Positions 35,497-43,952 of a DNA stretch of 64,000 bases are shown piece by piece (position 1 is the first letter of the stretch; each line of letters begins with the position of its first letter). The stretch lies in contig JAJEFD010000009.1 in assembly GCA_022820645.1 (NCBI GenBank), forward strand, positions 248,001 to 312,000, given 5' to 3'. The notes beneath the pieces were generated by a model. The model saw nothing but the letters and a program-made list of their open reading frames with translations. It did not search any database and had not been told where the DNA came from. Both the position numbers and the translations under genes were made by a program. The DNA comes from Dehalococcoidia bacterium (GTDB taxonomy: Bacteria; Chloroflexota; Dehalococcoidia; Lucifugimonadales; Australimonadaceae).

Positions 35497-36753
35497 TCAG
35501 GACTGGGCATCGAGCCTGAGCAGCGCTCCCCCAAGCACCTGCGCGCCGGTAACGATATCGTCCAGCTCGGCCCATTCCTCCGGGCAGTGACTGCGTCCGT
35601 CCAGGCAAGGGATGAACACCATTCCCACGGGAGCGACGGGCGCGAGGCGGGCGGCGTCGTGCGATGCGCGACTCGGCAGGCGCAGCGTCCGCAGCCGGAG
35701 GCTTTCGGCGGATTCCGCCACGATCTCCTGCATCCCGAGGGGTATGGTTACGGGTTCCTCCAAATGCTGCCACTCCAGGGTTGCGCCGAGCCCGCGCCTG
35801 CCGGCGATCTCCCGCAGGGAACGTTCGATCTCCTCGCGCGCCCACAGGAGGGCCTCGGTCTGGGTGCTGCGCACCTCAACGGTGAGGTCGACGCGGCCGG
35901 GTATGACGTTGACCATGTTCGGGCTGACGCGCAGGAAGCCGACGGTGCCGACACTCTCCTGGACGATGTCCGGCGTGCTGACGGTGCGCTCCACGGCGAG
36001 CGTGAGCTCCGCCGCGCCCGCGAGGGCGTCGCGCCGGTCCGGCATGGCTGTCGCACCCGCGTGATCGGCGACGCCGGTGAGCGAGACGACGGCGCGGCAC
36101 GGGGCGGCGACGACGGTGACGACGCCGACCTCCATGCCCGCCCGTTCCAGCACGGGGCCCTGCTCGATGTGCATCTCGAGGTAGCCGTAGATGTCGCCGG
36201 GCTTCCGGCGTGCCTCGTCGAGACGGGACGGGTCGCCGCTGAGCCTTCTGATGGCGTCCGTCAGCCTGCCGCCGTCGGGCGTCGTGGCGAGCGCCACCAT
36301 GTCGGCGGTCACGTCGCCGGCCATGATGCGGCTGCCGAGCGGGCTGAGGTTGACGACGGACGGCTCCTCGCAGACGAAGTCGACGACCTCCAAGGGTCGC
36401 GAGAGCGTAACGCCGGACTCGCGCAGGCAGCGGACGACCTCCAGCGCGCCAAGCACGCCGACAATGCCGTCGAAGCGACCACCGGACTCGACGGTGTCCG
36501 TGTGCGAGCCGAGCATGAGCACGGGGCCGCCGCCGTCGCCGAGGCGTCCGATGAGGTTGCCCGCGGGGTCGACACGGGTGTCGAGTCCCGCATCGCGGAA
36601 GCGGTCTGCGAGCCAGACGCGCGCCTCCTCGTAGTAGCGAGAGAACGCCCGGCGCGTGTAGGGCAGGTCAGGGTCGGTGAACTCGGCGATGCGTCTCAGG
36701 TCGGCGCCGAGGCGGTCGCGGTTGATGTCGAGGGTCGGCAGGTTATCGGTCAC
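35497..36753 (-). CDS. M20-family Zn-dependent amidohydrolase (N-carbamoyl-amino-acid / allantoate hydrolase type)
   Basis: This 418-residue metallohydrolase has the M20 two-metal site: GSHTDTVESGGRFDGIVGVL (His, Asp), the Glu pair in VCEEPS, His in EMHIEQGPVLE, and a late His in SRASHDAARLAPV. It would hydrolyse N-carbamoyl or ureido compounds such as N-carbamoyl-amino acids, beta-ureidopropionate or allantoate. I chose the GTG start (VTDNLPTLDINR) because GGAGAG lies at the right distance and the family length fits; an in-frame ATG 48 bases upstream has no such site. Confidence 0.9.
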   Translation of the reverse strand: MTDNLPTLDINRDRLGADLRRIAEFTDPDLPYTRRAFSRYYEEARVWLADRFRDAGLDTRVDPAGNLIGRLGDGGGPVLMLGSHTDTVESGGRFDGIVGVLGALEVVRCLRESGVTLSRPLEVVDFVCEEPSVVNLSPLGSRIMAGDVTADMVALATTPDGGRLTDAIRRLSGDPSRLDEARRKPGDIYGYLEMHIEQGPVLERAGMEVGVVTVVAAPCRAVVSLTGVADHAGATAMPDRRDALAGAAELTLAVERTVSTPDIVQESVGTVGFLRVSPNMVNVIPGRVDLTVEVRSTQTEALLWAREEIERSLREIAGRRGLGATLEWQHLEEPVTIPLGMQEIVAESAESLRLRTLRLPSRASHDAARLAPVAPVGMVFIPCLDGRSHCPEEWAELDDIVTGAQVLGGALLRLDAQS

Positions 36754-36901
36754 GTTGGCTCTCCGTTCGTTATTGTGAGACATTGTGGGACATTCTGAGC
36801 CATTCCACTCCCGCGATCCGGCTCCCGCCGGGGCGTCCCACCGGCCAGCGTACGCGTCCGAGCCTCGACCGCGAAAGGGGCGGGTGTCACAGATTCGCGT
36901 A

Positions 36902-37397
36902 TCACCCTCACCGGCTGCCATGCGGCGACCTCTCCCAGAGGGGAGAGGTGGGCTGCGACACCCGAGAGGATGCTGCGCGCTAAAGCGCGGGACTCCGCTG
37001 CGCTCCGCTCAGCATGACAGGCCCCACCCGTCCCCGCCGATTCACCCTCACTCTAACCATCTCCCCATCGAGGGGGAAGGGACCAACGCCCTCACCGCCC
37101 CACCGCGTGCGCTGCCCGCGCACCCTGGATTCCCGCCGGTGCGGGAATGACGAGGCAAGGGCGCCGAGGGTTCTGCCTTCGCAGGAACGACGGGGGCTAC
37201 ATCCCGCGTCCGGTCCCACCCTCACCGGCTGCCATGCGGCAGATTCCTCTCCCCGGGGGAGAGGAGACCAGGCCCCTCACCTCACCACCGCAGGGCCCTC
37301 ACCCTCGCCATCTCCCTCAGGAGAGGGGACCGGACAGCCCGAGAGGATACTGCGCGCTAAGCGCGGGACTCCGCTGCGCTCCGCTCAGCATGACAGA
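36902..37397. repeat. dense intergenic repeat cluster
   Basis: Most of the 693-base gap between the M20 gene and the next hydrolase is built from the window's repeats. A-like units with GGCTGCCATGCGGC hairpins lie at 36903-36949 and 37218-37262. C copies containing GCGCGCTAAAGCGCG or a shorter form lie at 36961-37019 and 37338-37397, B copies at 37125-37153 and 37170-37193, and A copies at 37041-37085 and 37297-37332. I see no gene in it. Confidence 0.85.
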
Positions 37398-37446
37398 CCT
37401 CCCCGCATGACACGCCACGCCGACATGGGTGTTACGCTTGGCCTGT

Positions 37447-38244
37447 ATGCCGTACCTGGACCTTCCCGATGCGAGCCTGTGGTACGAAGACTCAGGCGGC
37501 GACGGCGCTCCTGTTGTCTTTCTGCACGCCTTCACGGGGAACACGGAGGCCTGGGAGCACCAGACGCCCGCCTTCGCCGACGCCGGCTACCGGTGCGTCA
37601 GGTACGACCGGAGAGGCTGGGGCCGGTCACGGGACTCCTCAACCGCGGAGCAGACGACCTATGCCAGCGATGACCTGCACGCGCTGGTCAAGCATCTGGG
37701 CCTCGTACGCTTCCACCTCGTCAGCACGGGTGGGGGCGGGTACGTCGCGCTCGACTATGCGGTGAGCCACCCGGAGCGGCTCGCCAGCCTGGTGGTCGCC
37801 TGCAGCGGAGGCCCGATCCAGGGAGACCCGAAGTTCACGGCCATCGGCAGCAGGTACGGACGGATACCGGAGTTCCAGTCGCTGCCGGTGTGGTTCCGCG
37901 AGATAGGACCGACGTACCGCGTGGCGAACCCGGACGGCGTCGACCGCTGGCTGGAGATCGAACGGGCCAGCCAGCAGGAGGCGACGCGGCGGGAGAAGAT
38001 GCGCAACGATTTCACGCTCGCCCTGCTGGAGACGGTCCGCACGCCGACGCTGATGCTCGCAGGGGGCGCCGACCTCTACGCGGCCCCGCCGAGGATGCAG
38101 GCGATGGCCGACCGCATCCCGGACTGCGCGTTCGCGCTCATGGGGGACGCGGGGCACTCGGCGTACTGGGAGCAGCCGGAGACGTGGAACCGGCTGGTGC
38201 TGGACTTCATCGGGGCGCATCGATTCCAGCCTGCGCTGGAATGA
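37447..38244 (+). CDS. alpha/beta hydrolase-fold protein with Gly in place of the nucleophile Ser
   Basis: This 265-residue protein has the alpha/beta hydrolase fold: VVFLHAFTGNTEAWEHQTPA, YRCVRYDRRGWGRS and a late His in GDAGHSAYWEQPE. At the nucleophile elbow it reads LVSTGGGGYVALDYA, so residue 95, where Ser normally stands, is Gly. An acid residue is present in AGGADLYAA. The last eight residues (HRFQPALE) and the TGA stop are encoded by a B repeat. It may be a lactonase-like protein with a different mechanism or a non-catalytic homologue. Confidence 0.85.
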   Translation: MPYLDLPDASLWYEDSGGDGAPVVFLHAFTGNTEAWEHQTPAFADAGYRCVRYDRRGWGRSRDSSTAEQTTYASDDLHALVKHLGLVRFHLVSTGGGGYVALDYAVSHPERLASLVVACSGGPIQGDPKFTAIGSRYGRIPEFQSLPVWFREIGPTYRVANPDGVDRWLEIERASQQEATRREKMRNDFTLALLETVRTPTLMLAGGADLYAAPPRMQAMADRIPDCAFALMGDAGHSAYWEQPETWNRLVLDFIGAHRFQPALE

Positions 38245-38247
38245 CGG
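38221..38247. repeat. repeat B forming the gene's 3' end
   Basis: A B copy (GATTCCAGCCTGCGCTGGAA followed by TGACGG) spans the last codons and the TGA stop of the preceding alpha/beta hydrolase gene, three bases before the convergent aldo-keto reductase gene ends. Confidence 0.85.
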
Positions 38248-38249
38248 TC

Positions 38250-39209
38250 TTACCAGCCTGTGCGGCCTACGGCGTCGTCGATGCGGGCGATGAGGGCAGG
38301 GTCGAGGGGGGCGGCGGCCTCGGCGTCGATACACTCGCGGAGTTCGTCGCGGTTCTTGACGCCAAGGACGACGGTGCCGATGCCGTCCATCGAAAGGCTG
38401 TAGCAGTGGGCGAGCCAAGCGGCTGACCTGCCGACCTCGGCGGCGATGGCGCGGAAGGGGGCGGCGCGGTCGTAGTCGGCGAGCTCGGAGTGGCCTTCGG
38501 GCAGGGGGCGGTCGATGGCGCCGGTGAGGGCTCCGGCCTGGACGGCGCGGATGCCCATGACGGCGGCGCCGTTGGTGTTAGCGGCGGCGATGACGTCGCG
38601 CGGTCGGGCCGCGATGCCGCCGCGCAGCAGGCCGCCGGGGGAGTCGAGCAGGTTGGCGATGCACTGGACGTAGTCCGGGCGCGGGCCATTCTCGAGCAGG
38701 TGGATGAGGGCGTCGGGCTCGCCGATGCCGGTGAGCCCCCAGTGTCGGATGCGCCCCTCGGCGATGAGGCGCTCAAACGCGGGCGCGACGGCCCCGGCGA
38801 TGACGGATGCGGGGGTCAGGCGCTCGTGGCCCTCGTCGCCGAGGGTGACGGCGTTGTGGACGAACATGACGTCCACGTGATCGAGCCGCATGCGCTCGAG
38901 GCTGCTGTTGAGGCTGGCGGAGAGGTGCTCGTAGACCTCGTCCGGCGGGGTGTCGCCGACGCGGCACTTGGTGGTGACGCGCACGCCGTCCGGCAGGTTG
39001 CCGCCGAACGCCTCGCCGATGACCTCCTCGGCCTCGCCGTTGCCATAGGAGGGCGCGAGGTCGAGCAGGTCGATGCCGGAGTCAACGGCCTCGCGGACGG
39101 TGGCGACGCACTCCTCGCGGGTGGTCTCGCCCCATATGCCTGCGATGCCGCCTCCTCCGAGGGTGAGGGCGCTCGCGGCGCCGAGTTTGCCGAATGGGCG
39201 TTGCCGCAT
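38250..39209 (-). CDS. aldo/keto reductase
   Basis: This 319-residue TIM-barrel oxidoreductase has the AKR tetrad: Asp in LLDLAPSYGNGEAEE, its Tyr in the same segment, Lys in VRVTTKCRV and His in VDVMFVHNAV. GIGTVVLGVKNRDELRE is the cofactor-phosphate region. It would reduce a carbonyl with NADPH, or oxidise a sugar or alcohol as in galactose-dehydrogenase-like AKRs, which the LDLAPSYG wording resembles. Confidence 0.92.
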   Translation of the reverse strand: MRQRPFGKLGAASALTLGGGGIAGIWGETTREECVATVREAVDSGIDLLDLAPSYGNGEAEEVIGEAFGGNLPDGVRVTTKCRVGDTPPDEVYEHLSASLNSSLERMRLDHVDVMFVHNAVTLGDEGHERLTPASVIAGAVAPAFERLIAEGRIRHWGLTGIGEPDALIHLLENGPRPDYVQCIANLLDSPGGLLRGGIAARPRDVIAAANTNGAAVMGIRAVQAGALTGAIDRPLPEGHSELADYDRAAPFRAIAAEVGRSAAWLAHCYSLSMDGIGTVVLGVKNRDELRECIDAEAAAPLDPALIARIDDAVGRTGW

Positions 39210-39256
39210 GGGGGGAGTATTTCACATGGCCCCATGCCCCCGCCACCAAGCGGGGC

Positions 39257-39459
39257 AACCCTCACCCCGCTCCCACAGTACCCTCTCCCTAACCCTCTCC
39301 CCTTGTAGGGAGAGGGGAACGACGGGGGTTGTGGGGTTACGGGCGTCTCCCGAGAGATGCTTCGACTCCGCTGGCTCCGCTCAGCATGACAGCCTCCCAC
39401 TACTCCCCACCCGTGTGTGCGGCAGCGCACCTGGACTCCAGCCTTCGCTGGAGTGATGG
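39257..39459. repeat. repeat cluster A-C-B
   Basis: In the 317-base gap between the aldo-keto reductase and the VWA gene, an A copy (39257-39317), a C copy (39349-39391) and a B copy with variant stem (GGACTCCAGCCTTCGCTGGA, 39431-39459) occur in that order. Nothing gene-like is seen. Confidence 0.85.
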
Positions 39460-39460
39460 A

Positions 39461-39488
39461 GATGGGCGCCCCGCACGGGGCGCCCATC
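39461..39488. terminator. strong hairpin after the VWA gene
   Basis: A perfect 13-bp stem, GATGGGCGCCCCG and CGGGGCGCCCATC, with a two-base loop lies 38 bases beyond the stop codon of the VWA-protein gene. No T-run follows on either strand, so it could be a factor-dependent terminator or an mRNA-stabilising hairpin. Confidence 0.6.
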
Positions 39489-39526
39489 GTTGAGGTTGCG
39501 CCTGTCGGGCAGGCGTGAGGCTGAGC

Positions 39527-41125
39527 CTACCGGCCCTGTTCGAGGCGGGCGGCGCGGGCGACGAGGTCCGCGAACTCCGCGACGTCAGGGTCGTAAGGGA
39601 GGAGGCGCTGGACGCGGGCGGCCTCGGCTGCGGTGCGCTGGAGGTCGCCGTCCTGTGCCCAGTAGCTGTTGCGAAGGACCTCGGCGTACTCGGCCACGAC
39701 CGCCGCGAGCTGGAACGTGGGCGAGGCGCTCTCGAACCAGGGCGCGAGCTCGCGCACCTGCAGGCTGCGCCTGATCTCGGTGATGCCACGGGTGTCCGGG
39801 TCCTCGTAGCGGAGGGAGACGGTGCCGATGTCGCCTGCCGCGCCGTCGTGGAACTTCAGCTCGTAGAGCGCGGTGACGCTGTGGTTCGCGCCTATCTCGC
39901 CCGCATCGACGGTGTCGTCACGGAAGTCCTCGTCGGCGACCGCCCTGTTCTCGTAGCCGAGGAGGCGGTAGCTCCTGACGACGGCAGGGTTGAACTCCAC
40001 CTGGACCTTGGCGTCCTTCGCGACGGTCTGGATGGTGCTGGTGAGGTTGTCGACGAAGACGCGGCGTGCCTGGCTGAGGGTGTCGACGTAGTGGTAGGCG
40101 CCGTCGCCGTCGTTGGCCAACTGCTCCATGAGCACGTCGTTGTAGTTGCCCATGCCGAAGCCAACGGTGGTGAGCGTCACGCCACGGTCAACGTCCGAGC
40201 GGATCCGCTCGAGTATGCCGTCGGCGTCGGTGCGGCCGACGTTGCCGACGCCGTCGGAGAGGAGCAGAACGCGGGTGATGCGTCCGGGGCGCACCTCGTT
40301 GGCGGCCATGTCGTAGGCGAGGCGCAGTCCTTCCTCGGCGTAGGTGGAGCCGCCTGCGTTGAGGGAGTTGATGGCGTCCATGATGGCGCCGCGCTCCCCG
40401 CCGTCCGTGGGGCGGAGCAGCACCCGGCCCCGGCTGCCGTAGACGACGATGCCGACCGCGTCGCGCGGGCCGAGCTCGTCGACGAGGAGCGCGAGCGAGC
40501 GCTTGACGAGGCCGAGGCGGTCTTCGCGTCCCATCGAGCCGGAGACGTCGATGGCGAAGATGAGGGTGGCGTCCTTGCGCTGCCACTCGCCGACCTCGCG
40601 GGCCTGCAGGCCGACGCGCATGAGCCAGTGGTTCTCGCCGCCGAACGGGGACGGCGAGCCCTCCACATGGATGGCGAACGGGTCGCGCGTGGGCGGGGCG
40701 TAGTCGTGGTCGAAGAAGTTGACGAACTCCTCGACGCGGACGGAGGCGGGATCGGGCAGGTTGCCGTCGCGGACGAAGCGGCGCGCGACGGTGTAGGAGG
40801 CGGTGTCGACGTCGATGGCGAACGTCGAGAGGCGGTCGTCCTCGGTGTCGATGAAGGGGTTGACGCCGGAGTGCTCGAAGAAGGTGAGGTCGTAGGGCGC
40901 GGCGTTGGGGTTGTCGGTCCCGCCGATGACGCCCTGGTCGGACGGCGGCGCGGGGGTCGCAGTGGGGGCGGACGGTTCCTGAATGATCACGCGCGGGGTG
41001 GGCGTGGGGGCGGGGTATTCGCGGCGCGGGGTAGGAGTGGGGTCATCTGCCCCGCACGCGGCGAGCGTTGCGGCCAGAACGGCCAGCGCGAGAGCGAGTG
41101 TGATATGTCGGATAGTGCCTGTCAT
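39527..41125 (-). CDS. VWA-domain lipoprotein (YfbK-like, von Willebrand factor A plus DUF3520-like C-terminus)
   Basis: This 532-residue protein has a lipoprotein signal (HITLALALAVLAATLAACGA) and a Pro/Thr-rich linker of TPTP units. A conserved N-terminal VWA-associated domain follows (FIDTEDDRLSTFAIDVDTAS, VRVEEFVNFFDHDY). The VWA domain has MIDAS D-x-S-x-S in IFAIDVSGSMGREDRL, T in GGSTYAEEGL and D in LLLSDGVGN. A C-terminal domain resembles DUF3520. It would sit on the outer face of the cell membrane and bind a metal-dependent partner. I chose the start MTGTIRHIT for its signal peptide, with AGGAGGATCCCG upstream. Confidence 0.92.
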   Translation of the reverse strand: MTGTIRHITLALALAVLAATLAACGADDPTPTPRREYPAPTPTPRVIIQEPSAPTATPAPPSDQGVIGGTDNPNAAPYDLTFFEHSGVNPFIDTEDDRLSTFAIDVDTASYTVARRFVRDGNLPDPASVRVEEFVNFFDHDYAPPTRDPFAIHVEGSPSPFGGENHWLMRVGLQAREVGEWQRKDATLIFAIDVSGSMGREDRLGLVKRSLALLVDELGPRDAVGIVVYGSRGRVLLRPTDGGERGAIMDAINSLNAGGSTYAEEGLRLAYDMAANEVRPGRITRVLLLSDGVGNVGRTDADGILERIRSDVDRGVTLTTVGFGMGNYNDVLMEQLANDGDGAYHYVDTLSQARRVFVDNLTSTIQTVAKDAKVQVEFNPAVVRSYRLLGYENRAVADEDFRDDTVDAGEIGANHSVTALYELKFHDGAAGDIGTVSLRYEDPDTRGITEIRRSLQVRELAPWFESASPTFQLAAVVAEYAEVLRNSYWAQDGDLQRTAAEAARVQRLLPYDPDVAEFADLVARAARLEQGR

Positions 41126-41274
41126 CGGGATCCTCCTTGCCGATCGTGTCCGGGGTGGTTGTTTGCGGCGGGCTCCCGCCGTCCCCGGCGCGGTCAGCAT
41201 CGCGCTGGGTCATGTACACTCCCAACGACAGAGATGGCACACTCGGCCATAACCGTGTATCAAAGTTGTATCAG

Positions 41275-42513
41275 ATGCAGACATTCGCCGAATTACTGAC
41301 CGAATTTACGAGTCGCACCGGCATCGGCGACGCAGAGCTGGCCCGCCGCATACCGGTGAGCCGGTTGACGCTCGTGCGGTGGAAGGAGGGCGTCACCGAG
41401 CGCCCGCGCTACCGCGAGGACGTGCTGCGGGTCGCGGAGATCCTGCGCCTCACGGACGAGGAGCGCGACCTGCTGCTGGTGGCAGGAGGGTTCGCGCCGG
41501 AGTCGCCGCCCGAGCCTCCAGAGGCGTTGCTGCCGGCGACGCAGGGAGAGGCGCTGCCCGAGCGCGCACCGGACGTGCTGCTCACCATCCGACCGCGCCG
41601 CCGGAGGACGGGGCTGACGGCGGCTGCCGTCGCGCTGGTCGTGGTCGCCGCCGCGGGAGTGGTTGCGGGCCTGGCGCTCCGGGACACGACCGTTTACCCG
41701 GAGGCGGCAGAGGGCGAGTCGCTGATCGTGCTCGCGCCGTTCGTGAACTACACGTCGGGGCAGCAGGGGTTCAACGTCGCCGGGCGTCTCCAGGACGCGA
41801 TAGATACCGAGATACGCGAGGCGGGACTCTCGGGGGCGCGGACGGTGGAGTGGCCGAAGGAGATCGAGGACGAGGAGGACGCGGAAGAAGCGGGCGAACG
41901 CTCCGGCGCGAGGCTGGTGATCTGGGGCGAGTACGACAGCGGGCGGGTGATCGCGCGGTTCACGGTCCCGCAGAGCGAAGCGCAGCCCCGCGCGGGCGAG
42001 GTGGTGGACATCGCGTCGTCGCCGGTGGGGCTTCCGGTGACCATCAACGCGGGCCTGACGGCGGAGGTGCGGCACGTCGCGCTGATCACGCTCGGCCAGC
42101 TGTACCTGGAGCAGCAGGAGTTCGACCTGGCGAAGACGGTGCTGATACAGGCGTCGACGAGCCCGCCGTCCGACCCGGAGGCGCTGGCGAACCTGCGCTT
42201 CCTGATGGGCCGGGCGTACCGGGGCGGGGAGCTGTTCGACTACGACGAGGCGATCTGGCTGTTCACGCAGACGCTGGCGATACGTCCCACGTCGGCGGAG
42301 GCGTACATCAACCGCGGGCTCTCGTACCTCGACCGGGGTCGCGAGGGGGACACGGACGAGGCGATAGCCGACCTGACACGCGCGCTGGCGATCGACTTCC
42401 AGAACGCCGCCGCGTACCGGGGCCGCGCCGCCGCATTCGAGGCGCGGAACGAGCCCGGCGACGCCGAGCGTGCCGCCGCCGACCTGGAACAGGCGCAGGG
42501 ATATGAGTCGTAG
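41275..42513 (+). CDS. membrane-anchored HTH protein with TPR repeats
   Basis: This 412-residue protein has an N-terminal XRE-like helix-turn-helix (FTSRTGIGDAELARRIPVSR, then LTLVRWKEG) in residues 1-65 and one membrane helix (112-136, after RPRRRR). An extracytoplasmic domain (VLAPFVNYTSGQQGFNVAGR) has the look of an adenylyl-cyclase-associated or TolB-like N-terminal module. TPR repeats run from about residue 250 (AIWLFTQTLAIRPTSAEAYI, NRGLSYLDRG). The layout suggests a transmembrane sensor that binds DNA directly. Its ATG is 150 bases from the divergent VWA gene. The family is not named to my knowledge. Confidence 0.82.
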   Translation: MQTFAELLTEFTSRTGIGDAELARRIPVSRLTLVRWKEGVTERPRYREDVLRVAEILRLTDEERDLLLVAGGFAPESPPEPPEALLPATQGEALPERAPDVLLTIRPRRRRTGLTAAAVALVVVAAAGVVAGLALRDTTVYPEAAEGESLIVLAPFVNYTSGQQGFNVAGRLQDAIDTEIREAGLSGARTVEWPKEIEDEEDAEEAGERSGARLVIWGEYDSGRVIARFTVPQSEAQPRAGEVVDIASSPVGLPVTINAGLTAEVRHVALITLGQLYLEQQEFDLAKTVLIQASTSPPSDPEALANLRFLMGRAYRGGELFDYDEAIWLFTQTLAIRPTSAEAYINRGLSYLDRGREGDTDEAIADLTRALAIDFQNAAAYRGRAAAFEARNEPGDAERAAADLEQAQGYES

Positions 42514-42516
42514 CGC

Positions 42517-43425
42517 ATGACCTGGTTCACGGCGGTACTCATCAGCACCACGCTGTTCGCCGTGGTGACGGTGATGGACAAACGCCTGGCGACCAGCCTG
42601 TATCCCAGCGCGGGCGCGTTCAACGTGGGGTTCGGGGTGATGCAGATCTGCATCTCCGTCATCTACTTCGCGTTCGTGATCCCGACGGTGGGCTTCGACG
42701 GCGGCTCCGGCATCCCGTGGGCGGTGGCGAGCGGGCTGTTGTGGGGGCTGGGGCTTTTCCTCTTCTTCCACGCGCTGCGGATAGAGGAGGTGTCGCGCGC
42801 GGTGCCGGTGCAGCAGATGGCGCCGGTGTTCGCGGCCATCGTGGCGGTGCTGTTCCTGGGCGACGTGCTCAACCTGCTGCAGTGGGCAGCGGTGCTGGTG
42901 GTGGTCTTCGGGGCGATCCTGGTGTCTTCCAGGCCGGAGCAGGGGCTGTTCCGCATCGCGCGGGGACGGGCGTTCTTCCTGCTGCTGGGCGGGAGCTTCT
43001 CGCTGGGGATGGCGTTCGTGGTGAGCGAGCAGGCGACGCGGGAGATGAACGTGTGGGGCATCCAGGCGTGGCGCTCGCTGGCGATGAGCGGGTGCATCTT
43101 CCTGCTGGCGGCGCGGCCCTCGACGGTGCGCCAGTTCAGGAGTGCCTCACGGAGCCTGTTCACGCTCTCCACGCTGGTGCTGGCAGAGGGGTTGCTGGCC
43201 CCGCTCGCGGCGCTGACGTTCGTCATAGCGCTCGACCTGGGGCAGGTATCCCAGGTCAGCGTGGTGTCGGCATCGCGTCCGCTCATCACGCTGCTGCTGG
43301 GCGTGGCCCTGAGCACGCGCTACTGGAACGTGCTGAACGAGCCGCTCGACCGGGAGACGCTGGGACTGAAGACGCTCGCGGTGGTGATGATCGTGGGCGG
43401 CGTGGCCGTGCTGACCCTGGGGTGA
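42517..43425 (+). CDS. EamA/DMT-superfamily transporter
   Basis: This 302-residue membrane protein has about ten helices in two halves. Features are the N-terminal WFTAVLISTTLFAVVTVMDK, the ends of each half at VLVVVFGAILVSS and LAVVMIVGGVAVLTL, and the EamA-type segment VQQMAPVFAAIVAVLFLGDV. It exports or imports small metabolites. It starts three bases after the HTH-TPR gene. Confidence 0.9.
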   Translation: MTWFTAVLISTTLFAVVTVMDKRLATSLYPSAGAFNVGFGVMQICISVIYFAFVIPTVGFDGGSGIPWAVASGLLWGLGLFLFFHALRIEEVSRAVPVQQMAPVFAAIVAVLFLGDVLNLLQWAAVLVVVFGAILVSSRPEQGLFRIARGRAFFLLLGGSFSLGMAFVVSEQATREMNVWGIQAWRSLAMSGCIFLLAARPSTVRQFRSASRSLFTLSTLVLAEGLLAPLAALTFVIALDLGQVSQVSVVSASRPLITLLLGVALSTRYWNVLNEPLDRETLGLKTLAVVMIVGGVAVLTLG

Positions 43426-43430
43426 AACCC

Positions 43431-43634
43431 TCACCCGCCGCCGACGGGGCGGACGATCTCGACGCGGTCGCCGTGCTCCAGGGTGACGCTCGCGAACGTC
43501 GCGCGCTCCAGGACGTCGCCGTTGCGGGCGACCGCGACGTAGCGTCCGGCGAGTCCAAGCGTGTCGAGGTATTGCGCGATGGTGATGGGCGCGTCGAGTT
43601 CGTGGGTCGCGCCGTTTATGGTGAGGGTGATCAT
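43431..43634 (-). CDS. thiS: sulfur-carrier protein ThiS
   Basis: This 67-residue beta-grasp protein starts MITLTINGATHELDAPITIA and ends RVEIVRPVGGG, with the C-terminal Gly-Gly that is adenylated and thiocarboxylated to donate sulfur to thiazole synthesis. It is co-oriented with thiE and thiG but is separated from thiE by 314 bases of repeat sequence. Its TGA stop overlaps the start of an ACCCTCACCC repeat-A fragment. Confidence 0.93.
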   Translation of the reverse strand: MITLTINGATHELDAPITIAQYLDTLGLAGRYVAVARNGDVLERATFASVTLEHGDRVEIVRPVGGG

Positions 43635-43689
43635 GACGAGCGGCCTTCGCCCATTAGCGTAACGCGTGGGGAGGCGTTCCGCTATGGCG

Positions 43690-43952
43690 CAGCCCCCAGC
43701 CCCGCCGGTTCACCCTCTCCCCAGCCCTCTCCCCTCAAGGGAGAGGGGGCCGAACAGGGCGCCCACAAGGGACGCCCCTACACCAGGCAGCCTGAGAGAT
43801 TCCCCGCCATCACCGCCCCACGTGACCTGGCGGTCACACTGGATTCCCGCCTTCGCGGGAATGACGAGGGAGGCGGGAATGACGGGCAAAGCCCCGCTTC
43901 CCACCGGTTCACCCTCTCCCCAGCCCTCTCCCCTCAAGGGAGAGGGGGTCAG
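43690..43952. repeat. repeat cluster A-D-C-B-A within the thi locus
   Basis: The 314-base gap between thiS and thiE contains A (43690-43752), a D-like unit (43758-43784), a C fragment (43790-43802), B (43839-43866) and A (43896-43952). The last GGTCAGG supplies the TGA stop of thiE on the minus strand. Confidence 0.85.

Noticed and set aside
36902..37397. Possible CRISPR array or tandem array in the repeat-rich gap
   Set aside because: Units differ in type, length and order, with no regular spacers; they are dispersed palindromes.
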